Below, piece after piece: positions 1-10,551 of a DNA stretch of 64,000 bases (its first letter is position 1; the number at the start of each line of letters is the position of its first letter). The DNA lies in assembly GCF_026914265.1 (NCBI RefSeq), contig NC_069129.1, positions 74,842,049-74,906,048 of the forward strand, read 5' to 3'. Source of the DNA: Mya arenaria. Lineage: Eukaryota > Mollusca > Bivalvia > Myida > Myidae. The notes beneath the pieces were generated by a model. That model saw only the letters and a program-made list of their open reading frames with translations. It had not been told where the DNA came from and made no database searches. The position numbers and the translations under genes were made by a program.

Positions 1-175
1 CTGTGTACAGGTTGGGGGCATGATAGTGAACAAGTGTGCAAAGTTTCAAAGTCATACATCAATGGACTTTGAAAATATGTGAGGTGGTACGCAAACTTTA
101 ACATAAGTGGTTACGCCAACGCCTATGCTCGGATGACTAGGATAGCTCTCATAATTCTTCGAACAGTCAAGCTAA
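1..175. repeat. Dispersed repeat fragment (ggtggtacgcaaactt family)
   Basis: This stretch matches 52975-53260 at several blocks: 'gggggcatgat', 'caatggactttgaaaatat' and 'gaggtggtacgcaaactt'. It ends in 'ggatagctct...attcttcgaa', which looks like the usual tail of this repeat. It is cut by the window edge. From memory I regard it as a common noncoding dispersed repeat of bivalves; its class is not clear from the sequence. Confidence 0.6.
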
Positions 176-245
176 AAACTAACATTAACAGAGTGTTTAG
201 AATAATATTACAATTGAAATAAAAAGAAAGTCATTTATGAGACAT

Positions 246-2797
246 TCACGAAAATTTCAGTGTCAGAACATCGGCCAGTGTGGACAGTTTCTGAAAGCAC
301 TCCTTCTGTGCCTTCTGATTTTCTGTTGCTTCCATGTAGTAAGCCATCTGCAACTCCTTCAGTGTCTTGGCCTTTTCATTCCTTAAACGAAATATGATGA
401 ACAGTCGTGCATTTCTTTATTTCTGCAATTACACTTTTAGTCATGGGACAATGAAAATTAAAAGTTGTGTTTATAAGCATATATCATATCAATATTCAGA
501 ATTAATCATAACATGAAACAATTTTTTATTGAGATTGTCATAATCATATGTGCATATATATCATTTATTTGGTGTAAGATTATGAAATTAATTAAAACAA
601 CAGCTTTCAATCATGTATTCATATCTTTCTTTGTATCTTTACAGTTCAACTGTCATAAAAACTTCCATATAGCAAACATGCCATTGCATTAAAATTAAGC
701 ACAATGAAGGAGGTTTAAGAAGATTTAATAATTTAATGCCTTACCATTACTTTATAACACCGTATATGTGCCGGTTAGGTATATTACTATTTGTATCTGT
801 TTGTGCTACTTACTGTGGTGTAACCCTTGTTGCAGACATGTTCTGACTCGCACTGGCACTGGCTCTGGCATAGGTTTCTGCTGCTATAATAACAAATATG
901 CAAACAAATAAGAAAAAAATATCATTATTCTAAATGAATAAGTTATGTTATTAACTTAAGCATTAGGTTGTCTATTTAGATTTTAAAAAAGGCTCCTAGA
1001 AGTGCCTCACCTTGTGGCTTTGATTTGCCCAGGTCTTTGCACTTAACAGCAGATTCAGTGTCTTTTGCTTCAGCTGGAGAAGAAAAACGGAATGACAAGT
1101 ATTGAAATGAATTATGTACACTGAAAAAACCTCAAGAATTCTATTTCAATTGTGACTTAAAAGTTTTCACTTCTGCAGCTGTAATAGGTTTGAAAATACT
1201 GATGCACTATAAAACGTTCACAAAAAGTAAAGTATTTGAAGATGCCACATATCATAAATATTTTAAATAAATTGTTCAACAAAACTCATGTACATTGTAG
1301 AAGTATTTAAAAGAACTTCCTACTTGATGTCTCTAGAATATTTTGAAACCACCAAAAGACAATTTACAAAAGATATTCACAACTGATAATGAATTCCTTA
1401 CTTGTAAAACTTTCCCACAGACAGTATTCTGGATGGCTGCCTTCTTCCACTGTATCATTGGCTAGTGCTAGAAATGGAAGGAAATGTCGTCACGATAAAG
1501 TTAACCTTACTAAACTATTAAACCAAATTGCAAAATTGATGTTTTAAGCTTGTTAATGAGCCCATTCAATCACTCACAAACGTACATGGTCATTATATTC
1601 GTGATTCGATGAATATCAAAATTAAACTAAAAATCATTTTATATTTAAAGAATTCATTAAATTAAAATAATTTTATAATCAATCTTAATAAATTAATATC
1701 ACATGTACCCGTCTCACAAAGATCTGCTCCAGTGATCCCAGAGAACGAAGCCGAGTCTTTAAGCAGGTCTATTATAGCATAAGACCCGGTTGACATTTCT
1801 GGCAGAGCAGGTCCTCCGTCTGTCTTTCCAAGACTAGCCTGCTCTGCAGTGTAGTCTGTCTTTGCCTTTTTAGTCTACAAAGTATTCAAAACATTTCTTT
1901 TAAGAATAATTTTAAAATTCATAACAATGCTTCTTGATTTTAACATGTAGTAGTTCGGCTACTAAACGTACTTTCTCTTTTCTGTAAACAAGGTAACTCG
2001 GAACGTCTAAATCAAATAACGATAAGTAGAAGCAATATGGTAAGGGGACATTACTGCCGCAGCGTATGGTAATAGTTGTTTGTAGCCTTATAGATAACGG
2101 TTTTATATGAATGCTACAATATGAATTTGAACAACTTTGTTCTTAAATTGTTGTATGGATTATTCGAGCATTTTCTTATATATAACCAGTCATTTTCAGT
2201 CTAAAAGTACAATTACTTTAATGTTGATAGATGTGAGATATATTCATCAGGATTTATAGTTAAACCATTACTGAGTTTAACAATGCATGGAACTTCGGAT
2301 ACAAAACTCCGGACAACAAACCATATCAGGGTTTCATGTTTTGTCTAATATACATAGCAAAAACAAATGCTATTGGACACGTCTGTTAGCGGTAAGAAAT
2401 TTAATCTTGTATATTTTTTTCTCATTCATCTACTCTGGGCATTATTACTGAAATTGTTATGAGTTTTCTTGAAATGATAGGAACCAATTTGTTTTACTTG
2501 ACACTGAAAACCCTTTTAAAAGGTATTCACAAAACTTCCAACCCCCAACCCCATAAAACCAAAAACAATATTTACCAAATTCCTCCACTTTTCCTTTACT
2601 TGGACAACAGTCCTTGGACCGTTGCCGACAGCATTCACGGCGTCAGCAACTTCGCCCCAGGTTTCGTCTACCTTTCTCTTCCCATTTGCCGAGCTGTTAT
2701 ATCTTCGTATCAAATCATACTTGATTTCCATTATGTCTTTTAAAACAGTCACTTCTCGGTCACTGAAGTGCTTGCTATAGCGTTTTTTTTCCGACAT
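246..2797 (-). CDS. Myb/SANT-like DNA-binding protein, six exons (Harbinger-associated type)
   Basis: Exon join: complement(246..381, 814..883, 1011..1073, 1402..1467, 1709..1874, 2576..2797). The total is 723 bp, or 240 aa plus stop, with every junction GT-AG and in phase. The first ATG in the exon is at 2797. Residues about 7-75 form a Myb/SANT trihelix-like domain with spaced tryptophans at 47 and 71 (TWGEV, KEKWRNL). The middle is acidic and low complexity. The last exon (KTLKELQMAYYMEATENQKA) looks like a coiled coil ending LKFS-stop. Proteins of this design bind DNA in the nucleus. In animals they are either the second protein of Harbinger transposons, which helps the nuclease reach DNA, or domesticated relatives such as NAIF1. 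No Harbinger nuclease is in the window, and one could lie left of base 1. The TTACC-rich block just upstream (2860-3015) could be the element end. The reading frame looks intact. Host versus transposon origin is undecided. Confidence 0.75.
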
Positions 2798-2859
2798 TGT
2801 TATTATTGTCGTATGACAGATGAGCGCGAGAATGACGTCACAACGATGCATTATGGGAG

Positions 2860-3015
2860 TTTGGTAAATTTTACTACGGTAAATTATCCGGAATAATTAC
2901 CATCATGGTAACTTGTTTTATACAAGGGAATTACCACCTTGGTAAATTTACCACGAAATTTACCTTTGGTAATATTTACTCAGGTAATTTTTTACCATTG
3001 TTTATACAATTGGGT
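2860..3015. repeat. GGTAA/TTACC-rich block, possible Harbinger-type terminal region
   Basis: GGTAA and TTACC recur about ten times on alternating strands within 150 bp, forming several short palindromes. The outer edge reads 'tttaccattgtttatacaat'. The block lies directly upstream of the Myb/SANT start codon, so it could be the transposon end, the promoter, or both. A similar block is at 23765-23930. Confidence 0.45.
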
Positions 3016-3131
3016 GCTGGAGTTTTTACTATATGATGAATAAATATCAGGTATAATAATTTTAATTATCTCAATGTGTGCACACAAAATTTTGTTTGCA
3101 ATCAAAAATGCAAACGAGTCAAGTTTTTTAC

Positions 3132-5404
3132 CTTTTACTGAACGAGCTGTTATGTTGGCAGGACTGTCTTCCTCAGCAATGTAAAGAACAGCAATGACTG
3201 GCTGGCACTCTGTAAAATGGCAATTAAAACATTATGTCAAATTAAAACTGTCCCATTCTAAACAATCCACCAACAAAATATATAAATGAGCTGCGCCATG
3301 TGGAAACATGTCTTGGGAAGTTGACATCATTCCATGTAATGATGTCATAAAGATGAGCAAAAGACATTACTTACTATGCAGTAAAAGTTCTTTAACAGTA
3401 AAGATATCTTTTTTTGAGAAAATTAATTAAAGTGAGCTCTTTTATTTCATGTTTATAAAGTAAGTCTTATACACATCTATGTTACATGTATATATAATAA
3501 ACAGGAATTTTCTGTTCATAAAGTCTGCAATTAACATATGAAAAAAATGAGGAGTTGTCACACTATTTCCTCCTTATGTACTGTGTAACTCAAGAAAAAC
3601 AATCCATCATTCTCGTAAATTTCTAGAATTCCCTTACTTTTCTCGCTGTACAAAATTGAATGAGGAGTTGCAAACAAGCAGGGCCATAAAACTTTTGCTA
3701 TTTAAAATGTACCGCAACAGCAATTTAAAGACAGTGATACAGTGATGGAATAGGCACTTAGACAGCTACATTTTCTGAGAAATGGAGACTAAATTCTCTA
3801 AAGACAATTTATAGATTTGTATGAAATAAAGAAAATGTTACAGTGTTTGTGTTAAACTTGTTACTTATAAATCCCTAATTTAACACAATCATTACCTTCA
3901 CTGTTTACTATCACATCTGTACCCCCCTCCCCCTTCTTACATACTTAAGCAGCTCTTACCAAAGTAAAGAATGAAAGGTCCACAAGGCCACTTATAAACC
4001 ATGAACCATGAGAATTATTTGATTTTAAATCACCCAAAAGGCTTTCTACACATAATGGTTCCTTAATTTAAATCAAGTCTCCAAAGGTGTCACAGTTGTG
4101 ATTTCGTTGAAAGACTTGATATAAGTATTTAAAAAATGACGAAAGGAAAGCTTGAACGCAGAAGTCTGGCCGGGTATACAAGCCTGGAAATAAATACGCA
4201 AAAGCTCACTATGCTGCTAAGGAGTCTTATATAATTCCCGGCCCCAGCTCAGCTTGAGATGTTGATTCCACACGGCCGGGAAACCGGCCCGGTGCACCCA
4301 AGCTTCACCATCGGCAGTATCTGCAAGAGGAGGGTGTAAATCTGGGAAACGCATTTATAATCAATTTGCGATAGTTCTTATCCGTCATAAGTAGTGAACA
4401 TGTATGTGGCTTATAGAACATCTGAAATTAAGTTTAATGAAGGAGACACAGTTCGGTCTGGAGTCTAATGCTGGATTTTGATGCTGAAATTGTAAGTTTT
4501 GTTCAAATGAAGTGTAAACTTAAAGTGAGTACAGAGATATCTTTAAGTCCAAATTTATCGCTTACCTGAAGTTCGTAGGGCTACAAATGAGAGCTTTGCT
4601 GTAAATTGCAGGAACTGTCCCCATGAGCCTTTTGTCTGTTAGGGAAATGGTGGCTTAGGTGATTGGTGATACCACTCTGCATTTCCTATCCACACACAAC
4701 ACAGTGTATCTGAAAATGACAGAGAATGGCCATGCACTTATGAAAGCTATGCTAGAAATACGCCGTTATGAGTGTATCAGATGACATTTCCACACAGAAA
4801 TTGTGAGGCCTCCAATACAGCAGTACTGACATCAATTAAGAAAACATATATATCTGTCATGGGGCTATGCTGGTTCTGTGGCGTCAAAACCACTGCAACT
4901 GGGCAATTCACTAGAAACATCTTTTCTGAAAAAAGAAACAACCAATACTGGGTAGCCTTTGTCACCCAGTGAACACCCAGAGCATCTAGTTACTTTGAGC
5001 ATCTATTTACTTAGAAGTAGCTTCATTATGATCTCAAATAAACAAAAAAGTGTATCCGAAAGCTTTCAAATACTGAACGAAGTGCAACTTTGAGGCGGGC
5101 TGCGAGCAAATATTTTCAAACATCAATCTAGTTACACAGGAAAATAAGAAATAGCTTTAAACTCTCTCACATTCATGGCAGAGTGTCTGATGACGGTCCA
5201 GTATGCCAACCATGCACATACTCACACATCTTTACAGCCCAACATTTGGTTTTGGTTTCACAGTTATTCATTTACACAAACTCACAATCAATCAATAAAT
5301 CGATCAATCAATGCACACCCACCTGGTACGGCATCCTTTGGAAGAGATGAATCTTGCAGTCTGGCAGACGGTTGCAGACTTAACTTTATTGTCCCAAGCA
5401 GCAA
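3132..5404 (-). other. Candidate exons of an unrecognised gene (left arm copy)
   Basis: Three stretches have good splice signals and open frames. The first is 5323-5404, with acceptor 'tttatttaattgcag' and donor CAG/GTGGGT. The second is 4566-4635, 70 bp, with acceptor 'ccctaacag' and donor CAG/GTAAGC. The third is 3132-3209, 78 bp, with acceptor 'cattttacag' and donor AAAG/GTAAAA, reading ECQPVIAVLYIAEEDSPANI. The 70- and 78-bp segments keep the same boundaries and length in the right arm (40009-40078 and 41464-41541). The first exon is missing from the right arm. I could not link all three into one frame or recognise the product. The arm ends just inside the intron after the 78-bp exon, so this copy is truncated. 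Confidence 0.4.
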
Positions 5405-5548
5405 CTGCAATTAAATAAACATGTTGATGTTCGCACTAAAACAAAGCTTAGTATTGAGTAAAATTAAACATTCAGCCTGTTGGCTGGGGTAACATATATA
5501 AATCCCCAAATGGATGATCAGCGAAACACGAATTCTATTGCGTGTCCA

Positions 5549-5571
5549 GGGGGGGGGGGGGGGGGGGGGGG
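5549..5571. repeat. Poly-G tract
   Basis: An uninterrupted run of about 22 G. Its counterpart in the right arm is a poly-C run near 39205-39225, so the tract predates the arm duplication. Confidence 0.8.
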
Positions 5572-6569
5572 TCCCAAGGATATTTTGACGCGACTTACCA
5601 TGCGACTTACCATAGCCGCCTAGCGTTTTTGTTCACAAAGCCGGCACACACAGTTCATTCTCAGTTTGCATGTTGTGTACTGAAAAGTTCCAGCTTTCCA
5701 TGACACTCGCAATAAACCTATCCATGAATTAAAACAAATTAACAAATAACTACCAGGTAATTATGGAAATATAAATGTCATTTTTTACTTAATTTATTGA
5801 TAAATACAACTTATATTGCAGTCAAACTGGATAAAATATCAGGAAAATGTGTCCTGTTCCAAAAAGTGTGTTTTGAAGTTGCAGACAATAGTCCAAAGAC
5901 CAAGAATTTAAGTGTTCAGACAGGGGCAGGCAAATCTTCAAAATGTCAAAAATTTAAAACTAAAATTATACAAACCTTGAAAATACAGACAAGAATACAA
6001 TGTACACATAATCAAATGCTACCTGAGAGAATCATTTTTTTTCAAGAACTACTTGAAGGGGTACTGCAACCCGCAAGCCTTTCTTTGTGGGCCAACACCT
6101 TTAAACCTCTTTCCCGCACATTAATTAAACACGTCTTATGTTTTGTCAGTGCCGGTTTTGATGAACAGTATATATCCAAAAGCAGTTTTTCTGCCAAAAT
6201 TTACCCAAATGATTTGGATGAATGCTTAACAAGAAAATGCAGTGTACACAATCAACTAAAGTATTTAGTGATCCAGAAATAATGAGCAATCTGAAATCTG
6301 ACCCCTTACATTCCTTAAATATTCACAAAGTGTTAAGTTATTGTGTTTGTTATCTTTTTATGATTCAAATGGTAAAAAAATTGTGCAAATGTGAGAAGCC
6401 ATGAAGAAGAAAACTGATATTTTAATAGAAATAGTGATGAAATCAATGACATTATGTTTACTTAGCAACAGACCAACCAGACCTACCAGTCTGCTAATCT
6501 ATATTTAACTGCTAAATTTTAAAAAACCCAAAACATACAGATAAGATCTGTGGCGCAGTTGTTTACATT

Positions 6570-9278
6570 CAATGTAAAATGGCACTGCGAAGTTTGTAGA
6601 GGTGCTAAGTTGGACAACGCCTACGCCCGTGGACATGACCAACCAGCAAAAACAACCAATCATCAGAGACATGGCTTGTGTAAGTATTTATTAAAACAAT
6701 AGAAGCATTGCTTAGTCCGCAGATAAATCAATTCAAAGTGGTATTCATTTTAAGGTGTCTGGTTTTATATATTTTAAAACTTGTTGTAATACATGCCCAA
6801 AATATTTTAAATGACAGCTGAAAATGATGAGATACTGGAAAATATTTTTGAAGAAATATTTTGTGTATTTTCAGCAAATCAGCACAAGGCCGCCTTGGAG
6901 AAGACAGTTCTGCGTTCCCAGGAACCCATGAAGAAAATCGGACTGGTCAAACTGTCCAAGGATGACGAGCTCCTTAAGACTGCCTACCACCTCGCCAAGC
7001 GGGAGCTCCCCAAGGAGGAATTTCAGTACCAACTCCAGCTTGCCGGGGCCATAGGTGCTGATCTTGGCCATCTCATGAATGGGCCCTCACCCTCTTACAC
7101 ATCAAACAAGAGTGTAACTGAGTTACAAGATGCCATCAGTGATATCATACTTGAGGACAAAATTAAGTGCATTAAGAACTCTGGAGTATTTTCATTGGTG
7201 CTTGATGAAAGTACTGACAATAGCAATCGAAAGAGACTGATTGTGTATGCACAGTCTATCAGTGATAACGGATTAGATTATACTTTCATTGCAAACAAGC
7301 AAATTTCTTCTGGCATTGCGAATGCAATTAACATTGTTAAATTGGTTGTTGAAGAACTCATTTTCAAAGGCATCGACATCAAGAACATGGTTGGAATTAG
7401 CACTGATGGTGCAAGTGTGATGACGGGGAAAAAGGGTGGTGTCGTTAAAATTCTGAGAGACTATTCACCAGTCCATGTAGGTGTCCACTGTGCTGCCAAT
7501 AGAGTTGCTCTCGCCACCAGTCAGGCTGCGAAACTCATCCCAGAGATGAATGACTTCTCAAGGACGGTCACCAATGTCTTCAGGTACTTTCACAACTCTG
7601 ACCTGCGCTCGAACCGTCTACGAGACATACAGACAGTACTGAACCTCCCCCAGTTGAAGTTTGCTGAAGTCCACTCGGTTCGCTGGCTGAGTCTTGAGGC
7701 AGCTGTGAGGGCAATCTACAGGACCTACCCTGCTCTAGCCATGTGCCTAGAGGCTGATGCCACTACAGAACCTGCAGCGAAAGGCCTTCTTCATGAGGTG
7801 TCTCAGTTCAGATTCATCGCACTTACTCATCTACTTATGGATGTCCTTCCATTCCTAACCCGACTGTCATTGAAATTTCAATCAAAGTCCCTAGACTTCG
7901 GCACTATGAACACTGAAGTGAGTTCCACATGTGAAAGCCTAGAGGACTTTATTGAATGTGATGGTGCTTTCACTGATAAACTTGCAGGCTTTGTGAAGGA
8001 AGTCGATGGCAAGACCTTTTACGACAGACCAGTGTGTGAGTCAGAGAGCGGGAATGTGCTGGACACTATACAGTGCAACGTCATCTTTGATGGATTTGAT
8101 CCTGTCGAGGAGCCTGAGGAGGAACCGGAGGAGATACTGGAGGGCCAGGATGAGGCAGGATTCAAGCCGAAGCTAAGATACTTCACACAACAGAAAGGAC
8201 TGTTAGGGAGACTGGGGCCACAGTATATATCCAGGGTTGTCGAGAATGTGCGGGACCGTTTCCAGGACATACCGATTGTGGATAGTATGAGTCTTTTGGT
8301 GCCAACCAATATTGCCAGTTCTGTGTCAATCGCCAAGTATGGATTGGTCCAGTTTAAGTGCCTTGCTGAACACTTTAAACCGTTCATAGGTAGTCCTGAG
8401 ATGTGCTTGTCTGAGTTCTCTGAGTACAAGAGACAAGTGGCCAAGGCCTACACTACACTTGGACTGCTGGATATTACGCAAGTGTGTATGTGTAAGTTTG
8501 CCAGCCAACTACCTAACATTGTAATCATCCTGAAGTGCTGTGCAGTTGTCCCCATGAGTAGTGTGCAGTGTAAGCGAGGGTTCTCCACGCAGAATCGCAT
8601 AATGACAAGACTTCGAACCTCGCTCAATAACAAGAACCTGGACACTCTGATGAGAATCAGGGAGGATGGACCACCCCTAAATCAGGTCGATTTCAATAGA
8701 GCCCTACTGAAGTGGAAGAGTGCTAAACAAAGAAAACTATATCATATGTAGACTGTTAGTATATCATATGGTGCTTCTCTGATGAATCTCACCTTGAGAC
8801 CTACATTGTGTAGACTGATCGCGTGTATAGTGCTTCTTGTTTTGAGAACTATGATTTTTTTCTTTTCTTCTTTACAATTGATGTCATGTTGTTTGATTTC
8901 AGCTAGTTTTGTTTATATTTATAAGCTTATTTTATTTATTTATCATGTATTTAAATTCTGATATATATGTATGTGTGCATGATAGGTTTGCATGTAATAA
9001 AATGTTTGAAACTTGACTTTTTTTAAAGGTATTTTTTATATATATACAACAAATTAAATCCAACTAAAAACAACCAGTATGACTATTTAAAAACATTTTA
9101 AACACCTATTTATTTTACACCTATTTAAATGCATAGAAAAGTTGCCCAGGACACACCAGAACCCACCATTTGACTTTTAAAATCTCAAAATTTTCCGACC
9201 TTCACGAGGGGGAACCCCCTTCCCGCACCCTCCACCGTTCTCACTTCTCCCTAAAATTTCTGTCTTGGATGAGCCCTG
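6570..9278 (+). mobile_element. hAT-superfamily DNA transposon, 5'-truncated, left arm only
   Basis: The right arm keeps the uninterrupted site (reverse complement 'gtttacattgtgtgattt'), which fixes the insert limits. The 3' end is a typical hAT terminus: its reverse complement starts CAGGGCTCATCCAAGACAG. Only 'catt' of the flanking target sequence is clearly repeated, and the 5' side runs straight into a coding exon with no matching terminus. The 5' end and part of the usual 8-bp target duplication therefore appear to be lost. A poly(A) signal, AATAAA, lies at about 8997, 250 bp after the transposase stop. Confidence 0.8.
6571..8751 (+). CDS. hAT transposase (zinc finger, RNase H-like core, hAT dimerisation), 5' partial
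   Basis: Exons: about 6571..6679 (partial) and 6875..8751; the 195-bp intron is GTAAGT...TTTCAG, phase 1. Exon 1 encodes KWHCEVCRGAK...TNHQRHGL. Splicing joins it to SNQHKAALEK, so the intron interrupts a C2H2-type finger (C-x2-C ... H ... H). The main body (630 aa) has the hAT core: LVLDESTD holds the first catalytic Asp, VGISTDGASVM the second, and HCAANR follows. The C-terminal dimerisation block is PNIVIILKCCAVVPMSSVQC through LDTLMRI. The protein resembles the ZNF862/KIAA1586-like group of hAT-derived proteins. No start codon is visible before the finger because the 5' end is gone. The rest of the frame has no stops, so the insertion is probably fairly young or the frame was kept. It would act in the nucleus by cutting and joining transposon ends. 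Confidence 0.8.
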
Positions 9279-10082
9279 CATTGTGTGATTTAAATGCATA
9301 TATTTTTGTTGGTGATTAGTTTAAATCCAACTGAAGCAATCTATTATCAATATAAAACTTAGTTCATCCAACAAATTAAATATTTGAATGTTAGAATATT
9401 TGTTTTCAGAAGATCAGCAAACATGTTTTTTCTTTAATTGTCTCAATGAAAAGTGTAATGTTTAAGTTTATAGGCGCTGTTTTATCTGAGAATTTCCCTG
9501 GGTGTGAACCGCTTACTGTGTTCAAGTTATCCAAGCTGGATCTAAGACATTACTACAATATGGGCAATTTGCTATGCCATTTGTATAGATAATTGTGTAT
9601 TCCAAAGGTATTCTTTTGGTACATTGAACTCACAACAATATTTGAACTCCTGACGTCCAGCACCGCTGTCAGATTATCTAATCCAACCACTATGCCATTG
9701 CATGCTCTTTACTGAACGAAAGATAAATGAATACTCACAATTTTGAACAGTATTTTTTGGTCACAGATACCAACCTTTTAACCCCACTTAAACCTATTTG
9801 GCAAACAGAGAATTTTTAGAAAATTTGTTATCTGATGATCCTGTAAATTTTGTGTGGATAGACTAAATACTGTTCGAATTTAGCAAATCAAAACTAACAT
9901 TTTGGGTTTATTCAGTGTAGACCCTAAAATATCAATTTTGATTTTATAAGTATGTAGGTTTGTTCAAAAGCTCAGTACAGTTTACATTACTTCTTAAGTC
10001 CAATTTCTGTAAATAAATATTACTAAACTTGACTATAAAATACTGTAGGGGGGCGTGTCGTAAAGTTAAAACAATTCAAATA
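9279..10082. other. Noncoding stretch of left arm with tRNA-like SINE fragment
   Basis: This is mirrored by 37388-38180. Around 9640-9720 the minus strand reads 'ggcatagtggttggatta' followed by 'ggagttcaaat'. These look like A and B boxes of a tRNA-derived SINE. No coding frame is supported. Confidence 0.35.
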
Positions 10083-10551
10083 ATGCAACAGTCAATTGCA
10101 GCATGGGCCCCCAAGGTCCTGCTAATAGCGGGGACTTTGACTTTCGGTCCAGCCAATCCCAGGTAAAATTCCCGCTCTGCACAGACAAACAGCTGGTAAA
10201 ACCCCTGTCAAATGAATTATGGTCATTTTGTAACCACTCATTGTTGGTCCTTTCGTAACCATTGTGTTAGTCAATTCGTAACCGTTAAGAAATAGAATGG
10301 TCATATCTTAACCGTTGACTCCTATCATTATGAGAAATTAATTTAATACCATTTGAATTTACAAAATAAGTTTACTCTAAGTATAAAACATAAAAATAAC
10401 AACATAAACAAAGTTAAATCTAGTAGTTGTATCCGTTCTTTATTCCTAATAGTGTAGTGCGATTTGCCAATAAACTCTGAAACTATGACAAATAGAAACA
10501 TTCACACTAGCTATTTTTTATGTTGCGAAGGAAGATTATAAGTAGGCTGAA

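Noticed and set aside
4772-4972. Overlapping open frames on both strands, also seen near 39676-39867
   Set aside because: They are shared by the two arms simply because the arms are copies. There is no recognisable domain and both strands are equally open.
5797-6282. 161-codon plus-strand open frame
   Set aside because: The mirrored sequence in the right arm (38335-38960) does not keep the frame open throughout, and no domain or splice context is present. Probably repeat sequence.
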